Positions 51,594 through 60,054 of a DNA stretch of 64,000 nt are shown here, piece after piece. The position numbers were made by a program, and so were the translations under genes. The stretch is from assembly GCA_023434025.1 (NCBI GenBank), contig JAEYTL010000021.1:62001-126000 (forward strand). The letters run 5' to 3'. Below the pieces are notes generated by a model. The model did no database searches. It saw nothing but the letters and a program-made list of their open reading frames with translations, and was not told the DNA's origin. Origin of the DNA: Bacteroidota bacterium (lineage in GTDB: Bacteria; Bacteroidota; Bacteroidia; Flavobacteriales; Flavobacteriaceae). Positions within the stretch are counted from its first letter, which is position 1; each line of letters starts with the position of its first letter.

Positions 51594-52541
51594 CTATTGT
51601 TTGAGGTAATCCAGGACATTCGCTTCAATTCTTTGCTGTATATTGGAAATATCCGCTTTCACAAATTTTTCACCAATGATATTTTCATACAATTCAATGT
51701 AACGTTCTGAAACTATCTCAATATAATCGTCTGTCATATTCGGAATTTGCTGGCCTTCTTTACCTTGAAACCCGTTTTCTATCAACCAACGACGTACAAA
51801 TTCTTTCGACAGCTGTTTTTGTTCTTCATTTTTGTGCTGTCTTTCCTGATAACCGTCAGCATAAAAATAACGGGATGAATCCGGGGTATGAATTTCGTCA
51901 ATCAATACAATCTTTCCGTCTTTGGTTTTGCCGAACTCGTATTTGGTATCCACCAAAATCAATCCTCTTGAAGCTGCAATTTCAGTTCCGCGTTGGTACA
52001 AGGCTCTTGTATATTTTTCTAAAACAAGATAATCTTCTTCAGAAACTATTCCTTTTTCTAAAATAGCTTTACGCGAAATATCTTCATCGTGCGAGCCATT
52101 GTCCGCTTTGGTAGTCGGCGTTATAATCGGTGTTGGAAATTTGTCGTTTTCTTTCAATCCTTCCGGCATTTCCACCCCGCAAAGCAAACGTTTCCCGGCG
52201 GCATACTCTCTGGCGGCATGGCCGGACAAATAGCCCCTGATCACCATTTCAACCTTAAAGGGCTCACACAAATGACCGACTGCTACATTAGGATCCGGTG
52301 TTGCAATCAACCAGTTCGGCACAATATCTGCTGTTAACTGCATGAATTTTGTTGCAATCTGATTCAGGATCTGCCCTTTATACGGGATTCCTTTCGGCAT
52401 AACCACATCAAACGCAGAAAGCCTGTCGGTGGCAATCATTACCAGTATGTCGTCATTGATATTATATACTTCTCTTACCTTGCCCCGGTAAACCGATTTT
52501 TGATCCGGAAAATTAAAATTAGTTGTGGTGATAGTGTTCAT
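51594..52541 (-). CDS. purC: Phosphoribosylaminoimidazole-succinocarboxamide synthase
   Basis: SAICAR synthase of purine biosynthesis, joining CAIR and aspartate with ATP. 315 residues, the longer eukaryote-like form common in Bacteroidota. Motifs: [13 protein letters not shown] (nucleotide loop), [40 protein letters not shown] and the ATP/metal segment [24 protein letters not shown], then [23 protein letters not shown] element lies 24 bp before the start and a terminator lies after the stop, so it is a single-gene unit. Confidence 0.96.
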   Translation of the reverse strand: MNTITTTNFNFPDQKSVYRGKVREVYNINDDILVMIATDRLSAFDVVMPKGIPYKGQILNQIATKFMQLTADIVPNWLIATPDPNVAVGHLCEPFKVEMVIRGYLSGHAAREYAAGKRLLCGVEMPEGLKENDKFPTPIITPTTKADNGSHDEDISRKAILEKGIVSEEDYLVLEKYTRALYQRGTEIAASRGLILVDTKYEFGKTKDGKIVLIDEIHTPDSSRYFYADGYQERQHKNEEQKQLSKEFVRRWLIENGFQGKEGQQIPNMTDDYIEIVSERYIELYENIIGEKFVKADISNIQQRIEANVLDYLKQ

Positions 52542-52564
52542 CCGTTGTGTGTTGTTGTGAAGTG

Positions 52565-52572
52565 CAAAAGTA
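52565..52572 (-). promoter_or_regulatory. -7 element of purC
   Basis: CAAAAGTA reads TACTTTTG on the minus strand, a perfect TAnnTTTG, 24 bp before purC. No clear -33 box. Confidence 0.45.
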
Positions 52573-52620
52573 AAAATTATAACTTACTTTTTGTTTATTA
52601 AATGCTTTAAAAATTTGCAT

Positions 52621-52647
52621 AAAAAAAGGACGGCATAACCGTCCTTT
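52621..52647 (-). terminator. Intrinsic terminator of the small barrel-protein gene
   Basis: AAAGGACGG (52625-52633) pairs perfectly with CCGTCCTTT (52639-52647) around CATAA. The T-run follows on the minus strand. Confidence 0.88.
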
Positions 52648-52667
52648 ACATAATTTTCAGTACAGGT

Positions 52668-53177
52668 TTAGAACATGATGTTATAAGTGGCTCCTATCCC
52701 TACTACCTGAATATCGATATCATTTTCTGTAAAAGAATGCTGATAAAACCCGTAGATATTCCATTTTTTGTTATGATAACCAACCTGAGGACTCACATAC
52801 ATTCCCCCACTGTTGTTGTCAACATTTGTTAAAAAGCCGTACCCTAAATCAGCACCAACAAAAACGCCTTCGGTCTGAAAATAATAACGGGCAAAACCGG
52901 CTAACGGAATTAGCCCGAAATCATCAGCTCCGTCTTTTCCGAAAAAATGATTATAACCGGATGCCACACCAATACCAAAATGTGGTGTTACCAGGTATTG
53001 ACCGCGTAAATCAGCCCCAACGGTAAAAGATGTAAAATCCGCAGTATCACCAATGGGTAATCCGGCGTTTAAGCCCGCTTTGAACCATGAATTGTCTTTG
53101 GTTACATTAATTTCTGCTTTTTGAGCAAATGCAAAACCAGCAGCAAACAAACTGAATACTAAAAAGATTTTTTTCAT
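52668..53177 (-). CDS. Small outer-membrane beta-barrel protein
   Basis: 169 residues with a signal peptide (1-18, LFAAGFAFAQ) and then about eight alternating beta-strands, for example FKAGLNAGLPIGD, FGIGVASGYNHFF, VFVGADLGYGFLTNV and GMYVSPQVGYHN, ending DIQVVGIGATYNIMF with a C-terminal Phe. This is the outer-membrane-beta-barrel/porin-like family common in Bacteroidota. I chose the ATG at 53177 (MKKIFLVFSL); an open frame extends to 53240 but adds 21 residues that are not signal-like. Function unknown; structural or small-molecule barrel. Confidence 0.85.
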   Translation of the reverse strand: MKKIFLVFSLFAAGFAFAQKAEINVTKDNSWFKAGLNAGLPIGDTADFTSFTVGADLRGQYLVTPHFGIGVASGYNHFFGKDGADDFGLIPLAGFARYYFQTEGVFVGADLGYGFLTNVDNNSGGMYVSPQVGYHNKKWNIYGFYQHSFTENDIDIQVVGIGATYNIMF

Positions 53178-53317
53178 TTTTACTTTATAAATTAATTGTT
53201 TAACAAGTGAGTTATACCAAATTTTATGCCGAAAACACAAAAATTGTCTTACATACTGATTATCATAAATTTAAAACTGACAGACAGAAAACCTTTCAAG
53301 AGGCAAATGACTGCTGC

Positions 53318-54268
53318 TTAATCCAAGTTTTCAATACTCTTATAGGCATCAATCACTTTTTTAACCAACCGGTGACGCACAATGTCTTTGTCATCTAAAT
53401 AAAGAATACCGATTCCTTCTACATCTTTCAGAATTAACAACGCTTCTTTTAATCCTGAAATCGTTCTGCGTGGTAAATCCACCTGTCCCGGGTCGCCGGT
53501 TATAATGAATTTAGCATTCTTTCCCATTCGGGTTAAGAACATTTTCATTTGCGAATGGGTTGAGTTCTGGGCTTCATCTAAAATCACAAATGCGTTATCC
53601 AGGGTTCTTCCCCGCATAAAAGCCAATGGAGCAATCTGGATAATTCCTTTTAAAATATAATCCTCCAAAGTCTGCGGAGGCAGCATATCCCGTAGAGCAT
53701 CGTATAATGGTTGCATATACGGATCCAGTTTTTCTTTCATATCACCGGGAAGAAAACCCAGGTTCTCACCGGCTTCCACAGCAGGACGGGTTAAAATAAT
53801 TCTTTTTACCTGCTTTTCTTTTAAGGCTTTTACCGCTAAGGCAACTCCGGTGTAGGTCTTTCCCGTTCCCGCAGGTCCTACTGCAAAAACCATATCATTC
53901 TTGTGTACTAAATCAACCATTTTCTGTTGGTTGGGTGTCATCGCTTTAATAAGCTTACCGCCAATACCGTGTACCAGAATTTTGTCATGATCCGGCATTC
54001 GCTGTTCTTCCTGCGAATTGCTCTGAATTACCCGGTCAATAACGTTGTTATCAATATTATTATAACGGGTAAAATGCAACATCAATCGGTTAAATCGATT
54101 TTCAAACTCATCCAGCACTTCCTTCTCGCCATAAGCCTTCAGGGTGGTTCCCCGGGCTACAATTTTCAGCTTTGGATAGTATTTTTTGATGGTTTCAAGA
54201 TGGGTATCTTGAGCTCCCCAAAACTCTTTTGGGGCAATGTCATGTAGTTCAATTATTCTTTCGTTCAA
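53318..54268 (-). CDS. phoH: PhoH-like ATPase (YbeZ type)
   Basis: 316 residues. An N-terminal KH-like segment (ETIKKYYPKLKIVARGTTLK) is followed by the PhoH domain with Walker A FAVGPAGTGKTYTGVALAVK, TRPAVEAGENLGFLPGDMKEK and Walker B NAFVILDEAQNSTHSQMKMF, then TRMGKNAKFIITGDPGQVDL. This is the YbeZ-type PhoH protein, an RNA-related ATPase that in many bacteria works with the endoribonuclease YbeY. The start is taken as the TTG at 54268 (MNERIIELHDIAPKEFWG), where family members begin. The ATG at 54397 would overlap the divergent gene and add an unrelated hydrophobic stretch. ybeY is not adjacent. Confidence 0.92.
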   Translation of the reverse strand: MNERIIELHDIAPKEFWGAQDTHLETIKKYYPKLKIVARGTTLKAYGEKEVLDEFENRFNRLMLHFTRYNNIDNNVIDRVIQSNSQEEQRMPDHDKILVHGIGGKLIKAMTPNQQKMVDLVHKNDMVFAVGPAGTGKTYTGVALAVKALKEKQVKRIILTRPAVEAGENLGFLPGDMKEKLDPYMQPLYDALRDMLPPQTLEDYILKGIIQIAPLAFMRGRTLDNAFVILDEAQNSTHSQMKMFLTRMGKNAKFIITGDPGQVDLPRRTISGLKEALLILKDVEGIGILYLDDKDIVRHRLVKKVIDAYKSIENLD

Positions 54269-54374
54269 AAGCAACAGTTTTAAAATTAAAAAATAGTTTT
54301 TAATTAGTAGATTTGCATCACTCAAATTTAAACAAAAAACTCCGTAGGTTCTACGAATAGTTATAAACAAAAAA

Positions 54375-55202
54375 ATGTCAATAATTACACTCATCACGGA
54401 TTACGGCCTCAAGGATCATTTTGTAGGAGCTTTGAAGGGTAAAATCATATCTGAATTTCCGGAGGCTAAGATGATAGACATTTCACACAACATTGACCCG
54501 TTCAACATTTCAGAAGCCAGTTATATCCTCCAGGCTTCCTATGCCAGTTTTCCGAAAGGAACGGTTCACCTGATTGGTGTGGATGCCGAACGAAACGCTG
54601 AAAACGATCATATTGCCATGCAGTGGAATAATCACTTTTTTGTGTGTGCCGATAACGGAATTTTAAGCATGCTCACCCAGCATATTGTTCCGCAAAAAAT
54701 TGTAGCGATCAATATCCACGACCGTTTATCGCAGGATGCAACCGATATGGATGTGTTTAAAACAGTGGCCTGTCATCTGGCAAAAGGCGGCTCGCTGAAT
54801 GTAATCGGGAAAGACATTCCATCTTTAAAACAGATTACCGATTTACAGCCCATTATTTCCAAAGACGGTAATTCCATCCGGGGCAATGTTATTTATATTG
54901 ATCATTTTGGGAATATTGTCCTTAATATTTCTAAAAAACAATTCATTGAACTGGGCAAGGGAAGACCCTATGAAATTGACATCAAACCCCGACCGTTAAA
55001 AACGATTCTGCCTGATTATTCATCCATAGCCGTTTCAGATAAATTCCCGATTAAATATTATGAAGGTGAAAAACTGGCTATTTTTAATGAGGCCGGCTAC
55101 CTGGAAATTGCTATCTTCAGAAGTAATGCGGCAACGGTTGGCACAGCAACCAGTTTATTGGGAATAGGTTACCGCGACACCATAACCATTAATTTTAAAT
55201 AA
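54375..55202 (+). CDS. SAM hydroxide adenosyltransferase (SAM hydrolase, DUF62)
   Basis: 275 residues. Family motifs: ITLITDYGLKDHFVGALKG (Asp-dependent site), MIDISHNIDPFNISEASYIL, FPKGTVHLIGVDAE and FVCADNGILSMLTQ, with the C-terminal domain containing VIYIDHFGNIVLNISKKQF. Members cleave SAM to adenosine and methionine using hydroxide, or are related to fluorinase. The role in the cell is unclear; perhaps removal of the wrong SAM isomer or spontaneous breakdown product. It is divergent from phoH and leads a run of co-directional genes to gldG. Confidence 0.92.
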   Translation: MSIITLITDYGLKDHFVGALKGKIISEFPEAKMIDISHNIDPFNISEASYILQASYASFPKGTVHLIGVDAERNAENDHIAMQWNNHFFVCADNGILSMLTQHIVPQKIVAINIHDRLSQDATDMDVFKTVACHLAKGGSLNVIGKDIPSLKQITDLQPIISKDGNSIRGNVIYIDHFGNIVLNISKKQFIELGKGRPYEIDIKPRPLKTILPDYSSIAVSDKFPIKYYEGEKLAIFNEAGYLEIAIFRSNAATVGTATSLLGIGYRDTITINFK

Positions 55203-55207
55203 AAAAG

Positions 55208-55504
55208 ATGTTTGTTCGAATTGTAAAAATGAGTTTTCACGAAGAAAACATTCCGAAATTCCTTGAAAATTTCGATTTAATGAAGGAAAAAATACGAAAT
55301 GCTCCCGGAAACCGTTTGTTAGAATTGTACCGGGATAAACATAATCCAAGCATTTTTTTTACATACAGTTATTGGGAAACAGAAAAAGACCTGGAAAATT
55401 ACCGCAACTCGGCGTTATTTTATGAGGTTTGGCAGTTTACCAAAAAACTGTTTAACGATAAACCGGAGGCCTGGAGTGTGGATAAATTAACTTCCTTAAC
55501 TTAG
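55208..55504 (+). CDS. Antibiotic-biosynthesis-monooxygenase-fold protein
   Basis: 98 residues, dimeric alpha-beta barrel family. The pattern FVRIVKMSFHEENIPKFLEN, NAPGNRLLELYRDKHNPSIF, FTYSYWETEKDLENYRNSAL and FYEVWQFTKKLF fits ABM/YgiN-like proteins, which include quinol monooxygenases and IsdG heme oxygenases. The catalytic Trp/His/Asn set of IsdG is not clearly kept. It starts 6 bp after the SAM hydrolase stop, so is probably in its operon. Confidence 0.85.
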   Translation: MFVRIVKMSFHEENIPKFLENFDLMKEKIRNAPGNRLLELYRDKHNPSIFFTYSYWETEKDLENYRNSALFYEVWQFTKKLFNDKPEAWSVDKLTSLT

Positions 55505-55507
55505 TAA

Positions 55508-56338
55508 ATGAAAAATAAAATCCGAAAAATATTCTATGGATTACCCGTCAATGTAAGATACGCCATCCGTAGAATAATATATTTCCCTATCGATATAATT
55601 AAAAAGGACGATGATTTAACGCCTCCCAAAGGAATGATTTTTACAGGGGGAGGAAATTATAAAAAAGTCGGTGATCAGTTTTTTGATTATTTTCTACGAT
55701 TTGGCGACATAAATCCGGATAGCAAGATTTTAGATATTGGTTCAGGGATAGGAAGAATGGCTGTACCTTTTACAAAATTTTTATCTTCGGAAGGAAAATA
55801 TGAAGGATTTGACATTGTAAAAAGCGGGGTTGACTGGTGCAATAATCATATCAAAAAAAAATATCCGAATTTTAATTTTAAACACATTCCCTTAAAAAAT
55901 GATTTGTACAATTTAAGTACAGATGAGAAAGCTGCAAATTTTGTATTTCCATATGAAAACGATAGCTTTGATTTTATTTTTCTCACTTCTGTTTTTACGC
56001 ATATGCTGCCCGATGATGTTGAGAATTATCTAAAAGAAATTAATCGAGTACTGAAAAAAGGAAAAAGTTGTTTTGTTACCTTTTTCATTTTAGATGAAAA
56101 AAGTAAAAGTAAAATGAAAAATGAAGGGATGAAAAATTTCCCTTTTGATTTAGGGAATTACAGTTTAATGGACAAATCTGTTAAAGAAGCTAATGTTGCC
56201 TACAGCAAGGTATTTATTAATGATTTATTAAAAGATAAAGGGTTTGAAATAACTCGTTTTATAAGAGGAAATTGGTCTGGCTTATCAGCTGGAGAACTTA
56301 ATGAGCATCAAGACATATTAATCGTTAAAAAATTATAA
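55508..56338 (+). CDS. Class I SAM-dependent methyltransferase
   Basis: 276 residues with the Rossmann methyltransferase motif ILDIGSGIGRMAVPFTKFL (about 75-93), then YEGFDIVKSGVDWC (motif post I, acidic), SFDFIFLTSVFTHMLPDDVE (motif II) and EINRVLKKGKSCFVTFF. A C-terminal extension contains FIRGNWSGLSAGELNEHQD, a phrase of methyltransferases found in polysaccharide or glycan-modification loci. The gene is clearly more AT-rich than its neighbours and is wedged between the ABM gene (3 bp) and gldF (1-base overlap, TAATG), so it may be a lineage-specific insertion in the gldFG transcript. Confidence 0.85.
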   Translation: MKNKIRKIFYGLPVNVRYAIRRIIYFPIDIIKKDDDLTPPKGMIFTGGGNYKKVGDQFFDYFLRFGDINPDSKILDIGSGIGRMAVPFTKFLSSEGKYEGFDIVKSGVDWCNNHIKKKYPNFNFKHIPLKNDLYNLSTDEKAANFVFPYENDSFDFIFLTSVFTHMLPDDVENYLKEINRVLKKGKSCFVTFFILDEKSKSKMKNEGMKNFPFDLGNYSLMDKSVKEANVAYSKVFINDLLKDKGFEITRFIRGNWSGLSAGELNEHQDILIVKKL

Positions 56339-57066
56339 TGAAAGCTATTCTTTTACGGGAAATAAAATCCTTTTTTGGCTCACCTGTCGGTTATATGGTG
56401 ATTGCCATATTTTTGATTCTCAACGGACTTTTTCTGTGGGTGTTTGAAGGAGATTTTAATATTTTAAACAGTGGTTTTGCTGATTTAAATCCGTTTTTCA
56501 CTCTGGCTCCATGGATTTTGATCTTTCTGATTCCGGCCGTAACCATGCGAAGCTTTTCCGATGAAAAAAAACAAGGAACCATTGAATTGCTCTTGACCAA
56601 ACCTCTAACCGGCTGGCAAATCGTAAACGGTAAATTTATCGGAGCCTTTGCTTTAATACTTATTGCCTTGCTACCAACGCTGGTTTATATTTTTGTGATT
56701 TCCAGTTATGGTTCTCCCGCCGGAAGTTTTGATTTAGGCAGTACGATTGGCTCCTATTTCGGGCTACTCTTCCTGATTACTTCATACACTTCCATCGGAT
56801 TATTTACTTCTACCCTTTCGGAAAACCAGATTGTGGCCTTTATTACGGCTGTGTTTTTATGTTTTCTGTTTTATTTTGGTTTTGAAGGAGTTTCAACATT
56901 CACAACGTCTTTTTCCGGCTTTGTTGCGGCATTAGGCATGGATTTTCATTACAAAAGCATCAGCCGGGGAGTCATTGATACCCGTGATGTACTTTATTTT
57001 ATCAGCGTAACGGTTTTATTTTTGACCGCAACGGTCTATCAACTTAAATCCCTGAAAAGCGAATGA
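56338..57066 (+). CDS. gldF: Gliding-motility ABC transporter permease GldF
   Basis: 242 residues with six membrane helices. AILLREIKSFFGSPVGYMVI at the start, FLIPAVTMRSFSDEKKQGTI and LLLTKPLTGWQIVNGKFIGAF are characteristic of the ABC-2-type permease of the GldAFG transporter. The last part, SISRGVIDTRDVLYFISVTV, matches GldF. In Flavobacterium johnsoniae GldA (ATPase), GldF and GldG are required for gliding. gldA is not in this window. Start and stop codons are coupled to the neighbours: one base with the upstream methyltransferase, four bases with gldG. Confidence 0.93.
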   Translation: MKAILLREIKSFFGSPVGYMVIAIFLILNGLFLWVFEGDFNILNSGFADLNPFFTLAPWILIFLIPAVTMRSFSDEKKQGTIELLLTKPLTGWQIVNGKFIGAFALILIALLPTLVYIFVISSYGSPAGSFDLGSTIGSYFGLLFLITSYTSIGLFTSTLSENQIVAFITAVFLCFLFYFGFEGVSTFTTSFSGFVAALGMDFHYKSISRGVIDTRDVLYFISVTVLFLTATVYQLKSLKSE

Positions 57067-58727
57067 ACACACAAGTCAAAAAAAATATACTGCCACTACT
57101 ACTGCTTTTTACCGGACTACTTTTGCTAAACCTAGTCGGGAACTTTTATTTTAAACGATTTGACTTAACTCAGGACAAGCGTTACACATTGTCTGAAAGC
57201 ACCATCAACCTGATTAAAAGTATTGAGGAACCGGTTTTTATTGATGTATTTTTAGACGGAAACTTTCCACCTGAATTTAAAAGGCTGCAAAACGAAACCA
57301 GGCAAATTCTGGAAGAATTCCGCAGTTATAATTCCAATTTAATTTTTCAGTTTACCAATCCGTTGGAAGACGAAAGCAATGCCCGGCAATATACGGAAGA
57401 ATTGATCAAATTGGGATTTATGCCGACCAACATCAACAGCAATAAAAAAGGTAAAAAAGAATTAATTCAGATTTTCCCCTGGGCTATTGCCAACCAAAAC
57501 GAAAGATCCGTCCGCGTACCGCTTCTGATTAATAATTTCGGGAATACCCCTTCTGAAAACATCAACAATTCAGTGCAGTTATTAGAATTTGCTTTTGCCG
57601 ATGCAATCACTAAAATTACCACCGAAAAAAAGAAACGAATTGCTGTGTTAAAAGGCAATGGCGAAATGGCAGACAAATACCAGGCTGATTATTTGATGAA
57701 CTTGAAAGAATACTATCAATTGGGCGAATTTAACCTGGATTCATTACAGGATAATCCTCAAAAAATCCTGGAAAACCTCAATCGTTTTGATGCCGCCCTT
57801 GTTGTAAAGCCCACCGAAGCCTTTTCAGATAATGAAAAATATATCTTAGATCAATTTGTGATGAAAGGCGGAAAAACAATGTGGCTGATTGATAAGGTAG
57901 TGGCTGATATCGATTCACTACAAAATAAAGACAATGCAACATTGGCGTTTCCGAGAGAGCTGAATTTAGATGATTTATTCTTTAAATACGGCATACGGAT
58001 TAATTATCAATTGGTGCAGGACTTACTTTCTACCCCCATTACAGCCCAGTCTGCCCAGGGTGAAATTCCCATTGACTGGCTATATTCTCCGATAGTGAAA
58101 TCAGAAAACAATCATACCATTAACAAAAACATCAATCTTGTTAAATTGGAATTTGCCAATACGATCGACACTTTGAAAAACGGCATCCGAAAAACGGTTC
58201 TTCTCAAAAGCTCACCTCAATCCAAAGCTGTTGGTGCTCCGGTGGGATTGAATCTATACGAGTTCATGGAAGAACTGAATGAGCCGTCATTTAACAAAGG
58301 AAATCAAAACATCGGCGTTTTGCTGGAAGGGAAATTTACTTCTGCTTTTAAAAACCGGGTTAAACCCTTTGCCATCCGTTCAAATTCAGATGATGGCATT
58401 GAAAACAAAATGATAGTACTCGCCGACGGAGATATTGTTAACTATAATTATGTTAATAAAAAGCCGCTAAATGGCGGTATTGACCAATGGACACAGCAGG
58501 TTTACGGGAATAAAGAATTTCTGCTGAATGCCATGAATTATCTGCTGGATGACAGCGGACTTATTAACATTAGAAACAAAGAAGTGAAGTTAGCCTTTCT
58601 GGATAAAGAAAAAGTAAGTAAAGATTATACCTTTATTCAATTGATAACGATTGGATTGCCAATTGTTCTGCTATTTCTTTTTGCCGGTTTATTCTCTTTT
58701 TTACGCAAAAGAAAATATGCCCGTTAG
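57063..58727 (+). CDS. gldG: Gliding-motility-associated protein GldG
   Basis: 554 residues. An N-terminal membrane helix (ILPLLLLFTGLLLLNLVGNF), then a long extracytoplasmic domain of the ABC-2-associated GldG/DUF4350-like type with FDLTQDKRYTLSESTINLIK, FTNPLEDESNARQYTEELIK and KKKRIAVLKGNGEMADKYQA. RIRINYQLVQDLLSTPITAQ-like text precedes the C-terminal helix (LITIGLPIVLLFLFAGLFSF) and a basic tail (RKRKYAR). It belongs to the GldAFG transporter. Start overlaps gldF (ATGA). Confidence 0.94.
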   Translation: MNTQVKKNILPLLLLFTGLLLLNLVGNFYFKRFDLTQDKRYTLSESTINLIKSIEEPVFIDVFLDGNFPPEFKRLQNETRQILEEFRSYNSNLIFQFTNPLEDESNARQYTEELIKLGFMPTNINSNKKGKKELIQIFPWAIANQNERSVRVPLLINNFGNTPSENINNSVQLLEFAFADAITKITTEKKKRIAVLKGNGEMADKYQADYLMNLKEYYQLGEFNLDSLQDNPQKILENLNRFDAALVVKPTEAFSDNEKYILDQFVMKGGKTMWLIDKVVADIDSLQNKDNATLAFPRELNLDDLFFKYGIRINYQLVQDLLSTPITAQSAQGEIPIDWLYSPIVKSENNHTINKNINLVKLEFANTIDTLKNGIRKTVLLKSSPQSKAVGAPVGLNLYEFMEELNEPSFNKGNQNIGVLLEGKFTSAFKNRVKPFAIRSNSDDGIENKMIVLADGDIVNYNYVNKKPLNGGIDQWTQQVYGNKEFLLNAMNYLLDDSGLINIRNKEVKLAFLDKEKVSKDYTFIQLITIGLPIVLLFLFAGLFSFLRKRKYAR

Positions 58728-58746
58728 ATGTTAATAAAATACTTTT

Positions 58747-58774
58747 TTTGTTTCAATACTTACCTTTATATTTG
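58747..58774 (+). promoter_or_regulatory. Promoter of dnaN
   Basis: TTTG (58747-58750), 16 bases, TATATTTG (58767-58774), 26 bp before the dnaN ATG. Both boxes match perfectly; the spacing is a little short. Confidence 0.6.
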
Positions 58775-58799
58775 TGGGATATAAAAAATAAAAACCGAA

Positions 58800-59918
58800 A
58801 TGAAGTTTATAGTATCGAGTTCGTATTTACTAAAGCAACTACAAGTTTTAGGTAGTGTGATTAACAGCAGTAACACCTTACCTATTTTAGATAATTTTTT
58901 GTTTGAATTAAACAACAGCAGTTTGGTTGTATCGGCTTCTGATTTAGAAACCACCATGTCTGCCACACTCGAAATTGACAGCAAAAGCGAAGGAAGCGTT
59001 GCAGTTCCTGCAAAATTGTTATTGGAAATTCTAAAAACATTTCCCGAACAGCCTTTGACCTTTACTGTTGAAGAGAATAACACCATCGAAATCAGCTCAA
59101 ATTCCGGTAAATATGCCCTGGCCTATGCATCCGGAGACGAATTTCCGAAAGCAGTTGTCTTAGATGATCCGTCTTCTACATTAGTACCCGCAGAAGTGCT
59201 GGCAACCGCTATCAGTAAAACTATTTTTGCTGCCGGAAACGATGACCTGCGTCCGGTAATGTCCGGCGTATTCTTCCAGTTTTCTCCTGAAGGACTGATT
59301 TTTGTGGCCACCGACGCCCACAAATTGGTTAAATATTCCAGAACAGATGTAAAAGCCTCTGAAGTAGCCGATTTTATCATGCCGAAGAAACCGCTGAACA
59401 TCTTAAAAGGTATTCTGGGAACTTCTGACAGCGAAGTAAAAATTGAATACAACGACAGTAATGCTGTTTTTTCATTTGATAATTATATGCTGGTTTGTCG
59501 TCTGATTGATGGAAAATATCCTAATTATGAAGCCGTTATTCCAAAAGAAAACCCTAACAAATTACACATCGACCGAACACAATTTCTAAGCTCCGTGCGT
59601 CGTGTCGCTATTTTCTCAAACAAAACGACCCATCAGATCCGCTTAAAAATTGCCGGAACGGAATTGAATATCTCTGCCGAAGACATTGATTACTCAAACA
59701 AAGCTGAAGAACGATTGACCTGTGATTACCAGGGTGATGATATGCAAATCGGGTTTAATTCACGCTTTTTAACGGAAATGCTGACCAATCTGCAGTCCGA
59801 TGAAATTCAACTGGAAATGTCATTACCCAACCGGGCCGGAATTTTAACGCCGGTTGACGGTTTAGATGAAGGTGAAGTCATCACCATGTTGGTTATGCCG
59901 GTTATGTTAAATAATTAA
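58800..59918 (+). CDS. dnaN: DNA polymerase III sliding clamp, beta subunit
   Basis: 372 residues, three DNA-clamp repeats forming a dimeric ring that holds polymerase III on DNA. Recognisable segments: SSYLLKQLQVLGSVINSSNT, LPILDNFLFELNN, VSASDLETTMSATLEID, LRPVMSGVFFQFSPEGLIFV, ATDAHKLVKYSR and FMLVCRLIDGKYPNY-like text before the third domain, with the C-terminal VITMLVMPVMLNN holding the clamp-loader pocket. It has its own promoter and terminator and is not next to dnaA or recF here. Confidence 0.97.
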   Translation: MKFIVSSSYLLKQLQVLGSVINSSNTLPILDNFLFELNNSSLVVSASDLETTMSATLEIDSKSEGSVAVPAKLLLEILKTFPEQPLTFTVEENNTIEISSNSGKYALAYASGDEFPKAVVLDDPSSTLVPAEVLATAISKTIFAAGNDDLRPVMSGVFFQFSPEGLIFVATDAHKLVKYSRTDVKASEVADFIMPKKPLNILKGILGTSDSEVKIEYNDSNAVFSFDNYMLVCRLIDGKYPNYEAVIPKENPNKLHIDRTQFLSSVRRVAIFSNKTTHQIRLKIAGTELNISAEDIDYSNKAEERLTCDYQGDDMQIGFNSRFLTEMLTNLQSDEIQLEMSLPNRAGILTPVDGLDEGEVITMLVMPVMLNN

Positions 59919-59938
59919 TATATTTTTAATATTTTAAA

Positions 59939-59974
59939 AAAAATCGTATTGCTTTTTATCAATACGATTTTTTT
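59939..59974 (+). terminator. Intrinsic terminator of dnaN
   Basis: AAAAATCGTATTG (59939-59951) pairs perfectly with CAATACGATTTTT (59960-59972), a 13-bp stem with loop CTTTTTAT, followed by more T. Confidence 0.92.
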
Positions 59975-59990
59975 ATGTCCTGTTTTTAAG

Positions 59991-60007
59991 TACATTTACA
60001 AAGGAGG
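59991..60007 (+). promoter_or_regulatory. Leader of the LipL32-family gene: -7-like box and unused Shine-Dalgarno-like motif
   Basis: TACATTTA (59991-59998, one mismatch to TAnnTTTG) is followed at once by AAAGGAGGA (59999-60007). The latter is a perfect ribosome-binding core but lies 48 bp before the ATG at 60055, with no start codon at the usual distance, so it probably does not initiate this gene. It may be part of the 5' end of the mRNA. Confidence 0.4.
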
Positions 60008-60054
60008 AACCGAAAATCCGTAAAAGAGTAGGATTAACCAAAAACCAATAAGTA

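Noticed and set aside
54269..54397. Longer phoH from ATG 54397
   Set aside because: It would overlap the divergent SAM hydrolase start and add a hydrophobic stretch foreign to PhoH.
59999..60007. AAAGGAGGA as ribosome-binding site of the LipL32-like gene
   Set aside because: Forty-eight bases to the ATG and no closer start codon in any frame that gives a product.
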